From: Azospirillum sp. 412522 | GTDB taxonomy: Bacteria > Pseudomonadota > Alphaproteobacteria > Azospirillales > Azospirillaceae | Reading direction: 5' to 3' | Length of the DNA stretch: 64,000 nt | NCBI RefSeq assembly: GCF_019805165.1 | Contig: NZ_RWIJ01000028.1 | Location: 1 to 64,000 of the forward strand | Part shown: in pieces, positions 17,863-27,142 of the stretch | Numbering within the stretch: position 1 is the stretch's first letter | Layout: each line of letters opens with the position of its first letter | Made by a program: the position numbers and the translations under genes | The notes under the pieces: generated by a model | Databases searched by the model: none | The model's input: the letters and a program-made list of their open reading frames with translations, nothing else | Told to the model about the DNA's origin: nothing

Positions 17863-18212
17863 GCCGCGCCCCCGTCGACCAGGCCGCGCACGGCGTCGCG
17901 GATGGCGGCGATGCTCTCGAAGGTGCGGCGGTTCAGCAGCTTTTCGGGAAACTCGACGTCGAACTCCTCCTCCAGCCCCAGCATCAGGCCGACGCAGCCG
18001 TGCGAGGTCAGGCCGGCGGCGTAGAGGTCGTCGGTGAGGGAGAGCGTCCCGGCATCGACGGCCAGACCGCCGCACTCCGCCAGGACGGAGCGGATGCCGG
18101 AGACCATCCCGTCATCAGCTCCACCGGAGGAAGCGGGAAGTCCGGCGGCCCCGGCACTCAGGGAAGCCTGGAAGGACTGATTGGCGTAAGGCGGGCTGGC
18201 ATCCTGCGGCAT
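17859..18212 (-). CDS. Acyl/aminoacyl carrier protein, first gene of the operon
   Basis: The 117-residue product has a disordered Ala/Ser/Gly leader (1-35) and a carrier domain from about 36 to 115. LYAAGLTSHGCVGLMLGLEEEFDVEFPEKLL carries the phosphopantetheine attachment site at Ser70 in the TSHG context, not the common DSL, as in carrier proteins paired with the synthetase-like ligases. GAGGGAA lies just upstream of ATG 18212, supporting the long start; an internal Met36 would remove the leader. It should be modified by a phosphopantetheinyl transferase and loaded by the ligase gene 1.2 kb downstream. It overlaps the flavoprotein GTG start by four bases. Confidence 0.87.
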   Translation of the reverse strand: MPQDASPPYANQSFQASLSAGAAGLPASSGGADDGMVSGIRSVLAECGGLAVDAGTLSLTDDLYAAGLTSHGCVGLMLGLEEEFDVEFPEKLLNRRTFESIAAIRDAVRGLVDGGAA

Positions 18213-18826
18213 TCTCGAATTCCCTCGGGCAAACTTGCTGATCCCAAGCTAGCCATGCCACCCTGGGGCTTCCACTCGGCATCGGTATGGCCGCCGCGCT
18301 ATCCAAGTGATCGCTTTTTCGCCGGTGGAGGTAAGCACAGGGATAGGGTCCGTCGATGGCCCGGATGCCTTTCGTGCTGCCTGCTATGGCCATGATCCTT
18401 GCGCATAGGCTTGGGCTTGGGGCTTGGGCAGGGGCTCGACGGCGGGAGCGGCACGGCATCGGGCCGCCATCGCGGCGCACACCCTTCGCCGCCATGGCAA
18501 CATAATTTCGCGGCGGTGAAATTTGCCCGCCTCTTAGGGCTACCTCTTCCGTATAGCGGAAGGCCGGGAACTATCTTTTCTTCCCCTTGGAAAAGAGGTT
18601 GACGGCCACTCGTCCCATTGAAAAGCATGCGAGAGCCGGTGTGGCCGATGGTCGCAAGAACCTTTTAATACTTGCGTTGCCATGATTGCGCACAACGCGG
18701 AATTGCGGCCCAGCGGGAGCCGCGGACGCCCGGCCAGAGTTCGTGCCGGCCTTGTTTCGTGCAGATCGACATTTCGTGCAGACCGACCAGCAGCCACCAC
18801 CCCCGTTCCCAAGGGACACCGACGCC
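18213..18826. other. 614-base divergent intergenic region, no gene seen
   Basis: It lies between the carrier-protein operon (leftward) and the chemoreceptor gene (rightward) and must contain both promoters. Visible structures are two short inverted repeats: AATTTC/GAAATT with an 8-base spacer near 18503-18522, and CTTCCG/CGGAAG at 18546-18562. A run of CTTGGG-type repeats lies near 18409-18430. No coding frame has a family match, and base composition is less GC-rich than the flanks around 18500-18680, as expected for regulatory DNA. Confidence 0.5.
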
Positions 18827-21475
18827 ATGACCACCGCCGCACCCGCCGTCACGCAGTCCGGCTCCACCGCCTCCTCCGGCAAGGCGGCCGGGCGCCGGCT
18901 CGGCGTGCGGGCCAAGCTGATGCTGGCCTTCGCCGGCATGGCGGCGATGACGGTGGCGGCCAGCGCGGTCGGGCTGATGTCCTTTTCCGCGGTCGAGCGG
19001 CCGATGACCCAGATCGCCGACACCAACCTGCCGGAAATGGGGCTGGCGACCCGGCTGGCCGGCGAAAGCGGCGCCATCGCCTCCGCCGCGCCGATGCTGG
19101 ACAGCGCCGGCAGCCAGGAGGAGCGGGAAGCTCTCAGGACGGAAGCGCAGGCGCGCGCCCGCGGCTTCCTGTCGCTGTTGGACGAGCTGGCCGCCCGCCG
19201 GCCGCAGGACCCGCTGCTGACGGAGGTGCGCGAGACCGGCAACGCACTGATCGCCACGCTGGACCGCATCAACGACGGCGTGGCGAAACGCCTGTCCGTG
19301 CACGACCGCCGCGAGGCGGCCTCCACCCGGCTGGCCCAGACCTATGACGGCTTCCTCAAGACCCTGGCGCCGCTGGTCGAGGGGTCCGGCCAAGCCCTGC
19401 AGGAGAAGGGCATGGCGCTCGACGGCGGCACCGACCGCGAGATGGGGGCCTTGTCGGACGCGGTGCGGTCGATGATCGCGCTCTACGACCTGCGCGGCGC
19501 CATCGCCCGCTCGCTCGACGCCATGAACCGCGCCGGCACGGCGCAGGACGCCAAGGCCGTCGGCGACCTGCAGCAGACCTACCTGGAAGCCTCGTCCCAG
19601 GTGCCGGGCGCGCTCGGCACGCTCGGCGACCGTCTGGCCGCCGACACCGGTGCGAAGATCGAGACGCTGCTGCTGTTCGGCTATGGCAAGGACAACGTGT
19701 TCGACCTGCGCCGCGCCGCCCTGGACGGGACCGGCGGACCGGCGGCGGACCGGCGGCTGGCCGAACGGCTCGACGACGCCCGGACCCAGGCCGCCCAACT
19801 GATCGACAGCCTGTCGGTACCGCTGCGCAAGGTGCAGAGCGACATCAAGCGCGCCAATTTCGACATCCGCTCCCAGGTGCAGGACGCGGTGCAGGACCTG
19901 CTCGGCCGCGGACTGGAGCAGTTCCGCACCAACCTGGAGCTGTCGACCTACGGCACCGCCCTGACCGGCGCCCTGAACGAGGCGGCGCAGGCCCCCGACG
20001 CCGCCCGGCTGGATCTGCTGGAAAAGCGCTTCGCCACCGCGTCCTCGTCGCTCTTCGAGCGGATCGGCACGCTGCGCGGGCAGGCCGGCGACAACGCCGC
20101 CGGGGAGGCTGCCGGCACCGAGGTGCTGGCCGCGCTGGTGAAGGCGCTGATCGGCTTCGGCCGCGGCGAGGAAGGGGTCATCGCGCTGCGCCGCGGCGAG
20201 CTGGCGGCGATGGCCGAGACCGAGCGGATGCTCGCCGAGAGCCGCCAGCTGGCCCAGCGCTTCGCCGCCACCGTGGATCGCGAGATCGCGGCGATGCGGG
20301 ACGAGGCGAAGACGGCCGTCGCCGGCACCGGGGACACCATCGCCGCCGGCCGCAAGATGCTGATCCTGTTCGCCGCCGGCAGCCTGATCGGCGCGGTGGC
20401 GCTGGCCTGGCTGGTGGTCGGCCGCCATATCGTCGCCCGGCTGAGCGCGCTGTCGGACTCCATGCGGGCGATCGCCGAGGGCCGGCTGGATGCGCCGATC
20501 CCCGCCGCCGGCGCCGACGAGATCGGCGACATGACCCGCGCCCTGACGATCTTCCGCGACACCGCCAACGAGGCGAAGGCCGCCAACGCCCGGGCCGAGG
20601 CGGAGCGCGGCCGGGCGGCCGGCGAGCGCCGCCGCGCCATGGTCGAGATGGCCGGGAATTTCGAGACCAGCGTCCGCGGCGTTCTGGACCGCGTCGCCCA
20701 GGCCGCCGGCGAGATGCAGGACATGGCCGAGCGCATGTCGCGCAGCGCCGACCTGACCGCCGGCGAGGCGAACACCGCCGCCGGCAGCTCCCAGCAGGCG
20801 GAAGGCAACGTCAAGGCGGTCGCCGCCGCGACGGAGGAGCTGTCGGCCTCGATCCAGGAGATCGGCACCCAGGTCCACGCCTCCAGCCAGATCGCCCGCA
20901 AGGCCGCCGACGAGGCTGAGCGCACCGACCGCACGGTGGAAGGGCTTGCCCAGACCGCCGGCCGCATCGGCGAGGTGGTCGGGCTGATCCAGTCGATCGC
21001 CGGCCAGACCAACCTCCTGGCGCTGAACGCCACCATCGAGGCGGCGCGGGCGGGCGAGGCGGGCAAGGGCTTCGCCGTGGTGGCGTCGGAGGTGAAGGGC
21101 CTCGCCACCCAGACGGCGAAGGCGACGGAGGACATCTCCGCCCAGATCGCCGCGATGCAGTCGGTGACGCAGGAGGCGGTCGACGCCATCCGCTCCATCG
21201 CCGGCACCATCCGCGAGGTCAACGAGATCGCCGCCACCATCGCCGCCGCGGTGGAGCAGCAGAGCGCCGCCACCCGCGAGATCGCCCGCAATGTCGGCGA
21301 GGCGGCGGACAGCACCCAGCATGTGCGCGGCAATATCGACAGCGTCGCCGACGCGGCGCGGGAGTCGGGGGAGTCGGCCAGCCGCGTGCTGTCGGCCTCC
21401 TCCACCGTGCAGGACCAGCTGCGTACGCTGGCCGGTCAGGTCGATGGGCTGGTGGAAGAGATGCGGGCGGCCTGA
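18827..21475 (+). CDS. Methyl-accepting chemotaxis protein with large TorS-like sensor domain
   Basis: The 882-residue chemoreceptor has a first membrane helix at about 27-50, an unusually long helical periplasmic domain of about 450 residues, and a second membrane helix near 509-532 ([21 protein letters not shown]). A HAMP domain (about 533-590) and a signalling domain follow, with hairpin tip [20 protein letters not shown] near 725. The segment [22 protein letters not shown] resembles TorS/NarX-type helical sensors rather than a small-ligand Cache or four-helix domain. ATG 18827 with AAGGGA upstream was chosen over a longer frame. It controls flagellar behaviour through CheA; the ligand is unknown. 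Confidence 0.92.
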   Translation: MTTAAPAVTQSGSTASSGKAAGRRLGVRAKLMLAFAGMAAMTVAASAVGLMSFSAVERPMTQIADTNLPEMGLATRLAGESGAIASAAPMLDSAGSQEEREALRTEAQARARGFLSLLDELAARRPQDPLLTEVRETGNALIATLDRINDGVAKRLSVHDRREAASTRLAQTYDGFLKTLAPLVEGSGQALQEKGMALDGGTDREMGALSDAVRSMIALYDLRGAIARSLDAMNRAGTAQDAKAVGDLQQTYLEASSQVPGALGTLGDRLAADTGAKIETLLLFGYGKDNVFDLRRAALDGTGGPAADRRLAERLDDARTQAAQLIDSLSVPLRKVQSDIKRANFDIRSQVQDAVQDLLGRGLEQFRTNLELSTYGTALTGALNEAAQAPDAARLDLLEKRFATASSSLFERIGTLRGQAGDNAAGEAAGTEVLAALVKALIGFGRGEEGVIALRRGELAAMAETERMLAESRQLAQRFAATVDREIAAMRDEAKTAVAGTGDTIAAGRKMLILFAAGSLIGAVALAWLVVGRHIVARLSALSDSMRAIAEGRLDAPIPAAGADEIGDMTRALTIFRDTANEAKAANARAEAERGRAAGERRRAMVEMAGNFETSVRGVLDRVAQAAGEMQDMAERMSRSADLTAGEANTAAGSSQQAEGNVKAVAAATEELSASIQEIGTQVHASSQIARKAADEAERTDRTVEGLAQTAGRIGEVVGLIQSIAGQTNLLALNATIEAARAGEAGKGFAVVASEVKGLATQTAKATEDISAQIAAMQSVTQEAVDAIRSIAGTIREVNEIAATIAAAVEQQSAATREIARNVGEAADSTQHVRGNIDSVADAARESGESASRVLSASSTVQDQLRTLAGQVDGLVEEMRAA

Positions 21476-21503
21476 CGTAGGGTCTTGGGATGAAGGCGGC
21501 GGG

Positions 21504-22217
21504 CTACGGCCCGTCCGCCAGCTCCCGCAGGGCGTCCACGCCGCAGCGGAAGCGGTTGGGCCGCAGTTCTTCCAGCAGGCCCTGGCGCTTCAGCTCGGCG
21601 ACGACGCGGCTGGCGGTCTCGGTGGTGATGCCCAGCACGGCGCCGACATCCTCCCGCCCGAAGAAGTCGCATTCGCCGCGCTCGTCCACCAGGGTCAGGA
21701 ACAGCCGGGCGACCCGCGCCCGGGCGCTGCCGGTGCCGAGTTCGACCAGGAAGGCGTCGGCCCGCTCCACCGCCCGATGCCAGCGCTGCATCAACTGCCG
21801 GTGCAGGTGCTGCGTCTCCTCCGACAGGCGCTGGATGACCGCGCGCGGGATGCGGCAGGTCAGGACGGGATGGATGGCGATGGCGGTGTGGCGGTAGGGT
21901 TCGCCCAGCACCGCCTCCAGCCCGGCGGTGTCGCCGGTGCGCAGGAGCCGGACGATGCGCTGGCCGCCGTTGGGCAGATACTGCACCAGCTTCACCAGCC
22001 CGCTGCGCACGGTGTAGAGGGCGGCCGGCTCGTCGCCGACATGGTAGAGCGCCGCCCCCGGCGCCACCGTCATCTCGTCGATCGGCAGATGGATCAGGTT
22101 GAAATCGGGTTCCGTCAGGTCGGCGAACAGCGCAGTGTCCCGGATGCCGCACCCCCGGCAGTTCGCCAGCCCCCGCCATGCCGAGTCGATGCCGGTCTTC
22201 TTCACGCTCATGTCCAT
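21504..22217 (-). CDS. Crp/Fnr family transcription regulator, FNR-like with incomplete cysteine set
   Basis: The 237-residue product has a cyclic-nucleotide-type sensor domain (GDEPAALYTVRSGLVKLVQY) and a C-terminal HTH with REDVGAVLGITTETASRVVAELKR. The N-terminal NCRGCGIRD gives Cys20 and Cys23, and Cys121 (VLTC) matches the FNR Cys122 position, but residue 29 is Ala where FNR has its third N-terminal ligand. It may therefore bind no standard [4Fe-4S] cluster or use another ligand. MDM allows a start two codons later. It is downstream of the degenerate ABC gene on the same strand (91-base gap). Confidence 0.88.
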   Translation of the reverse strand: MDMSVKKTGIDSAWRGLANCRGCGIRDTALFADLTEPDFNLIHLPIDEMTVAPGAALYHVGDEPAALYTVRSGLVKLVQYLPNGGQRIVRLLRTGDTAGLEAVLGEPYRHTAIAIHPVLTCRIPRAVIQRLSEETQHLHRQLMQRWHRAVERADAFLVELGTGSARARVARLFLTLVDERGECDFFGREDVGAVLGITTETASRVVAELKRQGLLEELRPNRFRCGVDALRELADGP

Positions 22218-22308
22218 GATTGGCGGGGCGGCGATGTTGTGGGTACGAACGGTGTGCGCCGCGCAGTGTGGCAGCTTTCCGGTCGGGTTCCAAGTTTACG
22301 GGGAACTC

Positions 22309-24150
22309 CTACGCCGCGCTTTCCGCCACCGGCGGGACTTCGCGGAATTCCTCGCGCAGGGTGACGGCGCCGTTGGTCCGTTCCAGCACCAGCTTGCGGC
22401 TGTGATGGGCGTCCAGCCCGGCGTGATGGCCGATGGTCAGCAGGGTGGCTTGCGGCAGCTCGCGTTCCATCAGGCTCAGCAGCTCCTCCTCCGCCGGAGG
22501 ATCGAGGCTGTCGGTGGCGTCCTCCAGGAAGATCCAGTCGGGGCGGCGGATCAGCAGCCGGGCGAAGCCCAGGCGCTGGCGTTCCGGCACCGACAGCACC
22601 TCGTCCCAATGGTCGCGGCTGTCCAGCCGGTCGATCAGATCGGGAAGCCCGACGTTGGTCAGCGCTTCGGCCGCCTTGTCGTCGCCGACCGACGAGGCGG
22701 TGCCGGGATAGGCCAGCACCGCGCGCAGGCTGGCATGCGGCAGGTAGGGGCGTTCGGGCATGAAGAAGACGCGGGTGTGGGCCGGCAGGGTGATCAGCCC
22801 GCGGCCCCAGGGCCAGACGCCGGCCACGGCGCGGAACAGGCGGATGGTCGCCGTGGCGTCGCCGCCGATCAGCACGCGGTCGCCCGGCCGCACCTCCAGG
22901 TCGAAGGGATGGACGACGGCCGTGCCGTTCGGCTCGTCGATGCCGACGCCGCGGAAGGTCAGGGCGTCGTGCTCGTCGGCGCGCACCACCTGGATGTGGC
23001 CGTCCGGCACGTTGCAGACGTCGCGGTCCAGCCGCACCAGCGCGTCGTGCAGGTTCAGCACCCGCTCCACCGACGCCCGCCATTCGGCCACGCGCGGCAG
23101 GTTGTCGATGGGCCAGGACAGGGCGCCCACCGTCTGCTGGAAGGCCTGCGCCGTCTGCATCAGCACGCCCAGCGTAATCGTGCCGGCGATATAGCGGGGG
23201 GCGGCGACCAGGATCGGGAAGGCGGCGGACAGCACGGAATAGCTGGCGCTGAACACCATCATGTGGCTGAGCGCGCGGGTCTGGCCGGTCCAGCCCCGCA
23301 CCACCCCGCCGAACAGGCCGGAGAGATACCCGCGCTCGGCCGATTCCCCGTGCAGCAGGGCGATGGTCTGGCCGTTCTCGCGGATGCGGGCCAGCGCGAA
23401 GCGGAAGTCGGCCTCGTAGCCCTGGCGCCGGTTGACCGCGGTGACCAGCGGCTGGCCGATCAGCATGGCGATGGTGGTGCCCATCGCGGCATAGAGCAGA
23501 GCCACGAACAGCAGATGGCCCGGCACCGAAAGCTCGGTGCCCAGCAGCGTGACCGACAGGGTGCCGGACAGCATCCACAGGATGTTGGTGAAGCTGATCA
23601 GCAGAAGCGCGCAGTAGGTCAGCGAATGGCCGAGGTCGATCGCCATCTCCGCCGTGATGCGGATGTCCTCGGCGATGCGGCCGTCGGGATTGTCGTGCTC
23701 GCCCGGCATGTAGGCGATCTGGTGGTGGCGGCCGCGGCGCAGCCAGTCCTCCAGCAGCTTGCGGGTCAGCCAGTCGCGCCAGCCCATCTGCAGCCGGCGC
23801 TTCACCCGCAGATGCAGCACGACGATGACGATGTTGTATAGGATGATCAGCCCGACCAGACCGATCATGGTCAGGAAGCGGTCCATGGAACGCTGTTCGA
23901 GCGCGTCGAACAGCCGCTCGCTCCACAGGTTGATCAGGACGGGGACCGAGACCTGCCCGACCGTCAGCACGAACAGGGCGACGGTCAGCGCCCACACCGT
24001 CACCCGCGACCGCCCGTGCCAGTAGCCCCCCGCGAGATCAAGGAAACGGCGGGCGAAGCCGGGCGTGCCGCCACCGGATGCGTCACCGGCGCCGTCGCCA
24101 GCCTCTCCGCCCTTCCTACTGCCGCCTGTCTTGCCGGTCATGCCGCCCAT
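22309..24150 (-). CDS. SbmA/YddA-type ABC transmembrane protein with degenerate ATPase domain
   Basis: The 613-residue protein starts with a Gly-rich leader, then a permease domain of the SbmA/BacA/YddA type (FARRFLDLAGGYWHGRSRVTVWAL, WRDWLTRKLLEDWLRRGRHHQIAY, NPDGRIAEDIRITAE). The C-terminal domain looks like an ABC ATPase: RIFF-type Q-loop region, WIFLEDATDSLDPPAEEELL and H-loop GHH. However the Walker A equivalent is IGGDATATIRLFRAV with no Lys, the signature is LSVPERQRLGFARLL instead of LSGGE, and the Walker B acids are reversed (ED). ATP hydrolysis is doubtful; peptide uptake driven by proton gradient, as in SbmA, is possible. Confidence 0.88.
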   Translation of the reverse strand: MGGMTGKTGGSRKGGEAGDGAGDASGGGTPGFARRFLDLAGGYWHGRSRVTVWALTVALFVLTVGQVSVPVLINLWSERLFDALEQRSMDRFLTMIGLVGLIILYNIVIVVLHLRVKRRLQMGWRDWLTRKLLEDWLRRGRHHQIAYMPGEHDNPDGRIAEDIRITAEMAIDLGHSLTYCALLLISFTNILWMLSGTLSVTLLGTELSVPGHLLFVALLYAAMGTTIAMLIGQPLVTAVNRRQGYEADFRFALARIRENGQTIALLHGESAERGYLSGLFGGVVRGWTGQTRALSHMMVFSASYSVLSAAFPILVAAPRYIAGTITLGVLMQTAQAFQQTVGALSWPIDNLPRVAEWRASVERVLNLHDALVRLDRDVCNVPDGHIQVVRADEHDALTFRGVGIDEPNGTAVVHPFDLEVRPGDRVLIGGDATATIRLFRAVAGVWPWGRGLITLPAHTRVFFMPERPYLPHASLRAVLAYPGTASSVGDDKAAEALTNVGLPDLIDRLDSRDHWDEVLSVPERQRLGFARLLIRRPDWIFLEDATDSLDPPAEEELLSLMERELPQATLLTIGHHAGLDAHHSRKLVLERTNGAVTLREEFREVPPVAESAA

Positions 24151-24243
24151 CCCGGGGCTTCCGCCCTTGCTTCTCTACCGTCCGTATAACTGACGAATAG
24201 GGTGTGACAGGCCGAAAGTACAGGGGTGGCCGCGAAAGAACGG

Positions 24244-25608
24244 TTAAAGCCTGCCGGTTCTCACCACCTCAGCGAGGAAGCGGTAGCTGTCCTTCGGCAT
24301 GCGCTCCAACGTGTCGTAATCGACCCGCACGATGCCGAAGCGTTTCGACAGGCCGTAGGCCCATTCGAAATTGTCCAGCAGGCTCCAGCACAGGTAGCCC
24401 GTGACGTTGCAGCCGTCGGCCAGGGCATCCGCCACCGCTTCCAGATGCTCGCGGTAGAACAGCACCCGCTCGGCATCGTGGATCTGGCCGTCCGGTGTCA
24501 CCACGTCGTCATAGGCGCAGCCGTTCTCCGCGATGAAGACGGCGGGGTTGCCGTAATCGGTGCGGAGTTCGGTCAGCAGGTCGTACAGCCCCTCCGGCTG
24601 CACCGGCCAAGCCATACCGGTCCAGCGCCGGCACTGCGCCTCGCCCCAGCCGACGGCGAAGGGCCGCCCCTCCTCATGCTTCATCGTCATGCGGGAATAG
24701 TAGTTGATGCCCAGCAGGTCGATGGGATAACGGATCGCCTCCTCGTCGCCGGGCAGCACGAACTCCGCCATCTGCTCGGCCAGCGGCGCCGGGATTTGGC
24801 CGCGCATCAGCCCGTCCAGCGCCACCCGGTTCCACACCGCGTCCCAGCGGGCGGCGGCGGCGACATCCTCCGGCCGGTCGCTGTCGGGAACGGCGGGTTG
24901 CAGATTGAGGACGGTGCCGAGCGTCAGGCCGGATTGTTCCGCCGCGATGGCGCGCAGGGCGGCGGCCTGCGCCAGATTCTGGTGGTGCAGGGCGCGCAGG
25001 ATGCCCGGCTCGCCCAGCCTGTGGCCGGGGGCGTGCTCGCCCATGCCATAGCCGTGGATGGCGACGACGTTCGGCTCGTTCAGCATCATCCAGGTCCTGA
25101 CCCGGTCGGCCAGCCGGGCGGTGACGATGCGGGCGTAATCGGCGAAGGGGCCGACGATCTCCCGCCCCTGCCAGCCGCCGGCATCCTCAAGCGGCTGCGG
25201 CAGGTCCCAGTGGTAGAGGCAGGCCATCGGCGTGATCCCCGCCTCCAGCAGCGCATCGACCAGCCGGTCGTAGAAGTCGAGGCCGCGCGTCTCCATCGCC
25301 CCGGTCCCCGTCGGCAGGATGCGCGGCCAGGCGATGGAGAAGCGGTAGCTGTCGAAGCCCGCCGCCTTCATCAGCGCGATGTCTTCCGCGTAGCGGTGGT
25401 AATGGTCGCAGGCCACCGCGGCGCTGCTGCCGTCCATGATGCGGCCTTGTGCGGTGAAGGTGTCCCACACACAAGGGCCGCGCCCGTCGGCGTCCAGCGC
25501 CCCTTCGATCTGGTAGGCGGCGGTGGAGGCGCCCCAGCGGAAATCGGGCGGAAAGCTCAGCGGCTTGGCATCGTCGGCCAGGGACACGGGCTGGCTGAAG
25601 CTGTCCAT
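24244..25608 (-). CDS. Glycoside hydrolase family 1 beta-glucosidase
   Basis: The 454-residue enzyme has GH1 hallmarks: [19 protein letters not shown] at the N-terminus, [15 protein letters not shown] with the acid/base Glu near 177, and [12 protein letters not shown] with the nucleophile Glu near 363. [21 protein letters not shown] is the substrate-pocket Trp/Glu region. No signal peptide is present, so it acts on imported disaccharides or aryl-glucosides. ATG 25608 is fixed by GGGAGGATAAAG upstream; an earlier frame start is rejected. It is divergent from the GH4 gene across 210 bases. Confidence 0.95.
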   Translation of the reverse strand: MDSFSQPVSLADDAKPLSFPPDFRWGASTAAYQIEGALDADGRGPCVWDTFTAQGRIMDGSSAAVACDHYHRYAEDIALMKAAGFDSYRFSIAWPRILPTGTGAMETRGLDFYDRLVDALLEAGITPMACLYHWDLPQPLEDAGGWQGREIVGPFADYARIVTARLADRVRTWMMLNEPNVVAIHGYGMGEHAPGHRLGEPGILRALHHQNLAQAAALRAIAAEQSGLTLGTVLNLQPAVPDSDRPEDVAAAARWDAVWNRVALDGLMRGQIPAPLAEQMAEFVLPGDEEAIRYPIDLLGINYYSRMTMKHEEGRPFAVGWGEAQCRRWTGMAWPVQPEGLYDLLTELRTDYGNPAVFIAENGCAYDDVVTPDGQIHDAERVLFYREHLEAVADALADGCNVTGYLCWSLLDNFEWAYGLSKRFGIVRVDYDTLERMPKDSYRFLAEVVRTGRL

Positions 25609-25818
25609 CTTTATCCTCCCACGGGGATGTCCGTTCCACCAAGCATGCCCCAGCCGGGCTTGCTTCGCCATGGGACAAGCATGCGGACGGTGCGAGCGCG
25701 ACGCGGTGGCGCAGCCGGAGGTGGCTGCATGCGGGAGACTGTGCGGACCTGTCCGGAAGGCGTAGCCTTGGTTCCCGAAGACGGCGGTCAGCCGCTCCGT
25801 TCACGGAGGAAGCCCACC
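25609..25818. promoter_or_regulatory. Shared GH1/GH4 promoter region with short direct repeats
   Basis: The 210 bases separate the divergent GH1 and GH4 genes. AAGCATGC occurs at 25641-25648 and 25677-25684, and GCATGCGG occurs at 25679-25686 and 25727-25734. The self-complementary GCATGC core could be a regulator site shared by both genes, but no regulator gene is adjacent. Promoter elements are not obvious. Confidence 0.35.
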
Positions 25819-27129
25819 ATGTCCGACAGCATCGGGTCCAACACCACCAAGATCGTCTTCATCGGCGCCGGCAGCGCCGCCTTCGGGCTCAGCCTGTTCC
25901 AGGACCTGTTCTCCACCCGCGAGCTGGCCGGCAGCACCCTGACGCTGGTCGACACCGATGCCGACGCGCTCGACCGCATGGCGGCATTGGCCGAGGTGCT
26001 GAACCACCGCGGCCCGGGGGTTGGCGGGGCCGGCCTCGTCATCGAGAAGACCACCGACCGCAAGGCCGCCCTCCAGGGGGCGAGCTTCGTGCTGTGCGCC
26101 GTCGCCATCGACCGCAACCGGCTGTGGAAGCTGGATTTCGAGGTGCCGAGGAAGCATGGCATCCGTCACACGCTGGGCGAGAACGGCGGCCCCGGCGGGC
26201 TGTTCTTCACGCTGCGCACCCTGCCGCTGATCGTCGACATCGCCCGCGACGTCGAGGCGATCTGCCCAGACGCGCTGTTCATCAACCTGTCGAACCCGGA
26301 AAGCCGCATCGTGCTGGGGCTGTCGCGCTGCACCGGGGTGCGGACGCTGGGGCTCTGCCACGGCATCTTCCTGGCGCGCTGGTTCGTCTGCCAGATCCTG
26401 GGCATGGCGGAAAAGGAGGTCGATGTCTGGGGCGCCGGGCTGAACCATTTCCAGTGGCTGACCGCCATCCGCGAGAAGGCGACGGGGCGCGACCTCTACC
26501 CGCTGCTGCGCGAGAGGGAGGCGGCGCACGACCCGAGCTTCACCCCGCTGGCGCGGCGCCTGTTCCACGCCTTCGGCCTGTGGGTCACGCCGAGCGACGA
26601 CCACACCGGCGAGTTCCTGCCCTATGGCTGGGAAGCGGGGGAGCACGGCTTCGACTTCCAGCATGACGAGGAGGGCCGCGTCATCCTGCGCGACCTGATG
26701 GACGGCGTCATCGCCGGCAGCCGGCCGGTCCCCGAGGACTGGACGAAGCCATCCTGGGGCGAACGGGCGGTGGCGGTGATCGCCGGCATGCTGCACAACC
26801 AGAAGCGCTTCATCGAAAGCGGCATCGTCATCAACCGCGGCGTCATCCCCGGCCTGCCGGACGAGCTGGCGGTGGAGGTGCCCGTGATCGCGGATGCGGC
26901 CGGGGTCCACCCGCTGTCGCTCGGCCGCCTGCCCGACGGCATCGTCAAGCTGCTGTCGGTGCAGGCCAACGTGCAGCAATTGTCGGTGGAAGCGGCGCTG
27001 CACGGGTCGAAGGAGCTGGCTCTACAGGCCCTGCTGATCGACCCGGTGGTGAATTCCAGTACGGCGGCGGCGGCCATCCTGGACGAGCTGTGGGAAGCGA
27101 ACCGGCCCTACATCCGGGCCTGTCTCTGA
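25819..27129 (+). CDS. Glycoside hydrolase family 4 (alpha-galactosidase/alpha-galacturonidase-like)
   Basis: The 436-residue enzyme is a GH4 NAD- and metal-dependent glycosidase. It has the Rossmann motif [13 protein letters not shown] (11-23), [17 protein letters not shown], and GLCHGIF (Cys and His near 179-181, metal ligands), and [16 protein letters not shown]4 enzymes act by oxidation at C3 and elimination rather than double displacement. The start at 25819 is fixed by GGAGGA 8 bases upstream; the open frame extends far upstream antisense to the GH1 gene and is not coding there. The substrate probably is a galactoside, galacturonide or glucoside. Confidence 0.92.
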   Translation: MSDSIGSNTTKIVFIGAGSAAFGLSLFQDLFSTRELAGSTLTLVDTDADALDRMAALAEVLNHRGPGVGGAGLVIEKTTDRKAALQGASFVLCAVAIDRNRLWKLDFEVPRKHGIRHTLGENGGPGGLFFTLRTLPLIVDIARDVEAICPDALFINLSNPESRIVLGLSRCTGVRTLGLCHGIFLARWFVCQILGMAEKEVDVWGAGLNHFQWLTAIREKATGRDLYPLLREREAAHDPSFTPLARRLFHAFGLWVTPSDDHTGEFLPYGWEAGEHGFDFQHDEEGRVILRDLMDGVIAGSRPVPEDWTKPSWGERAVAVIAGMLHNQKRFIESGIVINRGVIPGLPDELAVEVPVIADAAGVHPLSLGRLPDGIVKLLSVQANVQQLSVEAALHGSKELALQALLIDPVVNSSTAAAAILDELWEANRPYIRACL

Positions 27130-27142
27130 CCCCGCCGGCCCG

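Noticed and set aside
18503-18562. Operators in the carrier-protein/chemoreceptor gap
   Set aside because: Six-base arms are too short to claim function in 614 bases of sequence.
18665-21322. About 880-codon minus-strand frame
   Set aside because: Complement of the chemoreceptor; Gly/His/Arg-rich with no motif.
24226-25818. N-terminal extension of the GH4 frame by 531 codons
   Set aside because: It reads antisense through the GH1 gene; the GH4 ribosome site at 25806-25811 and family start fix 25819.
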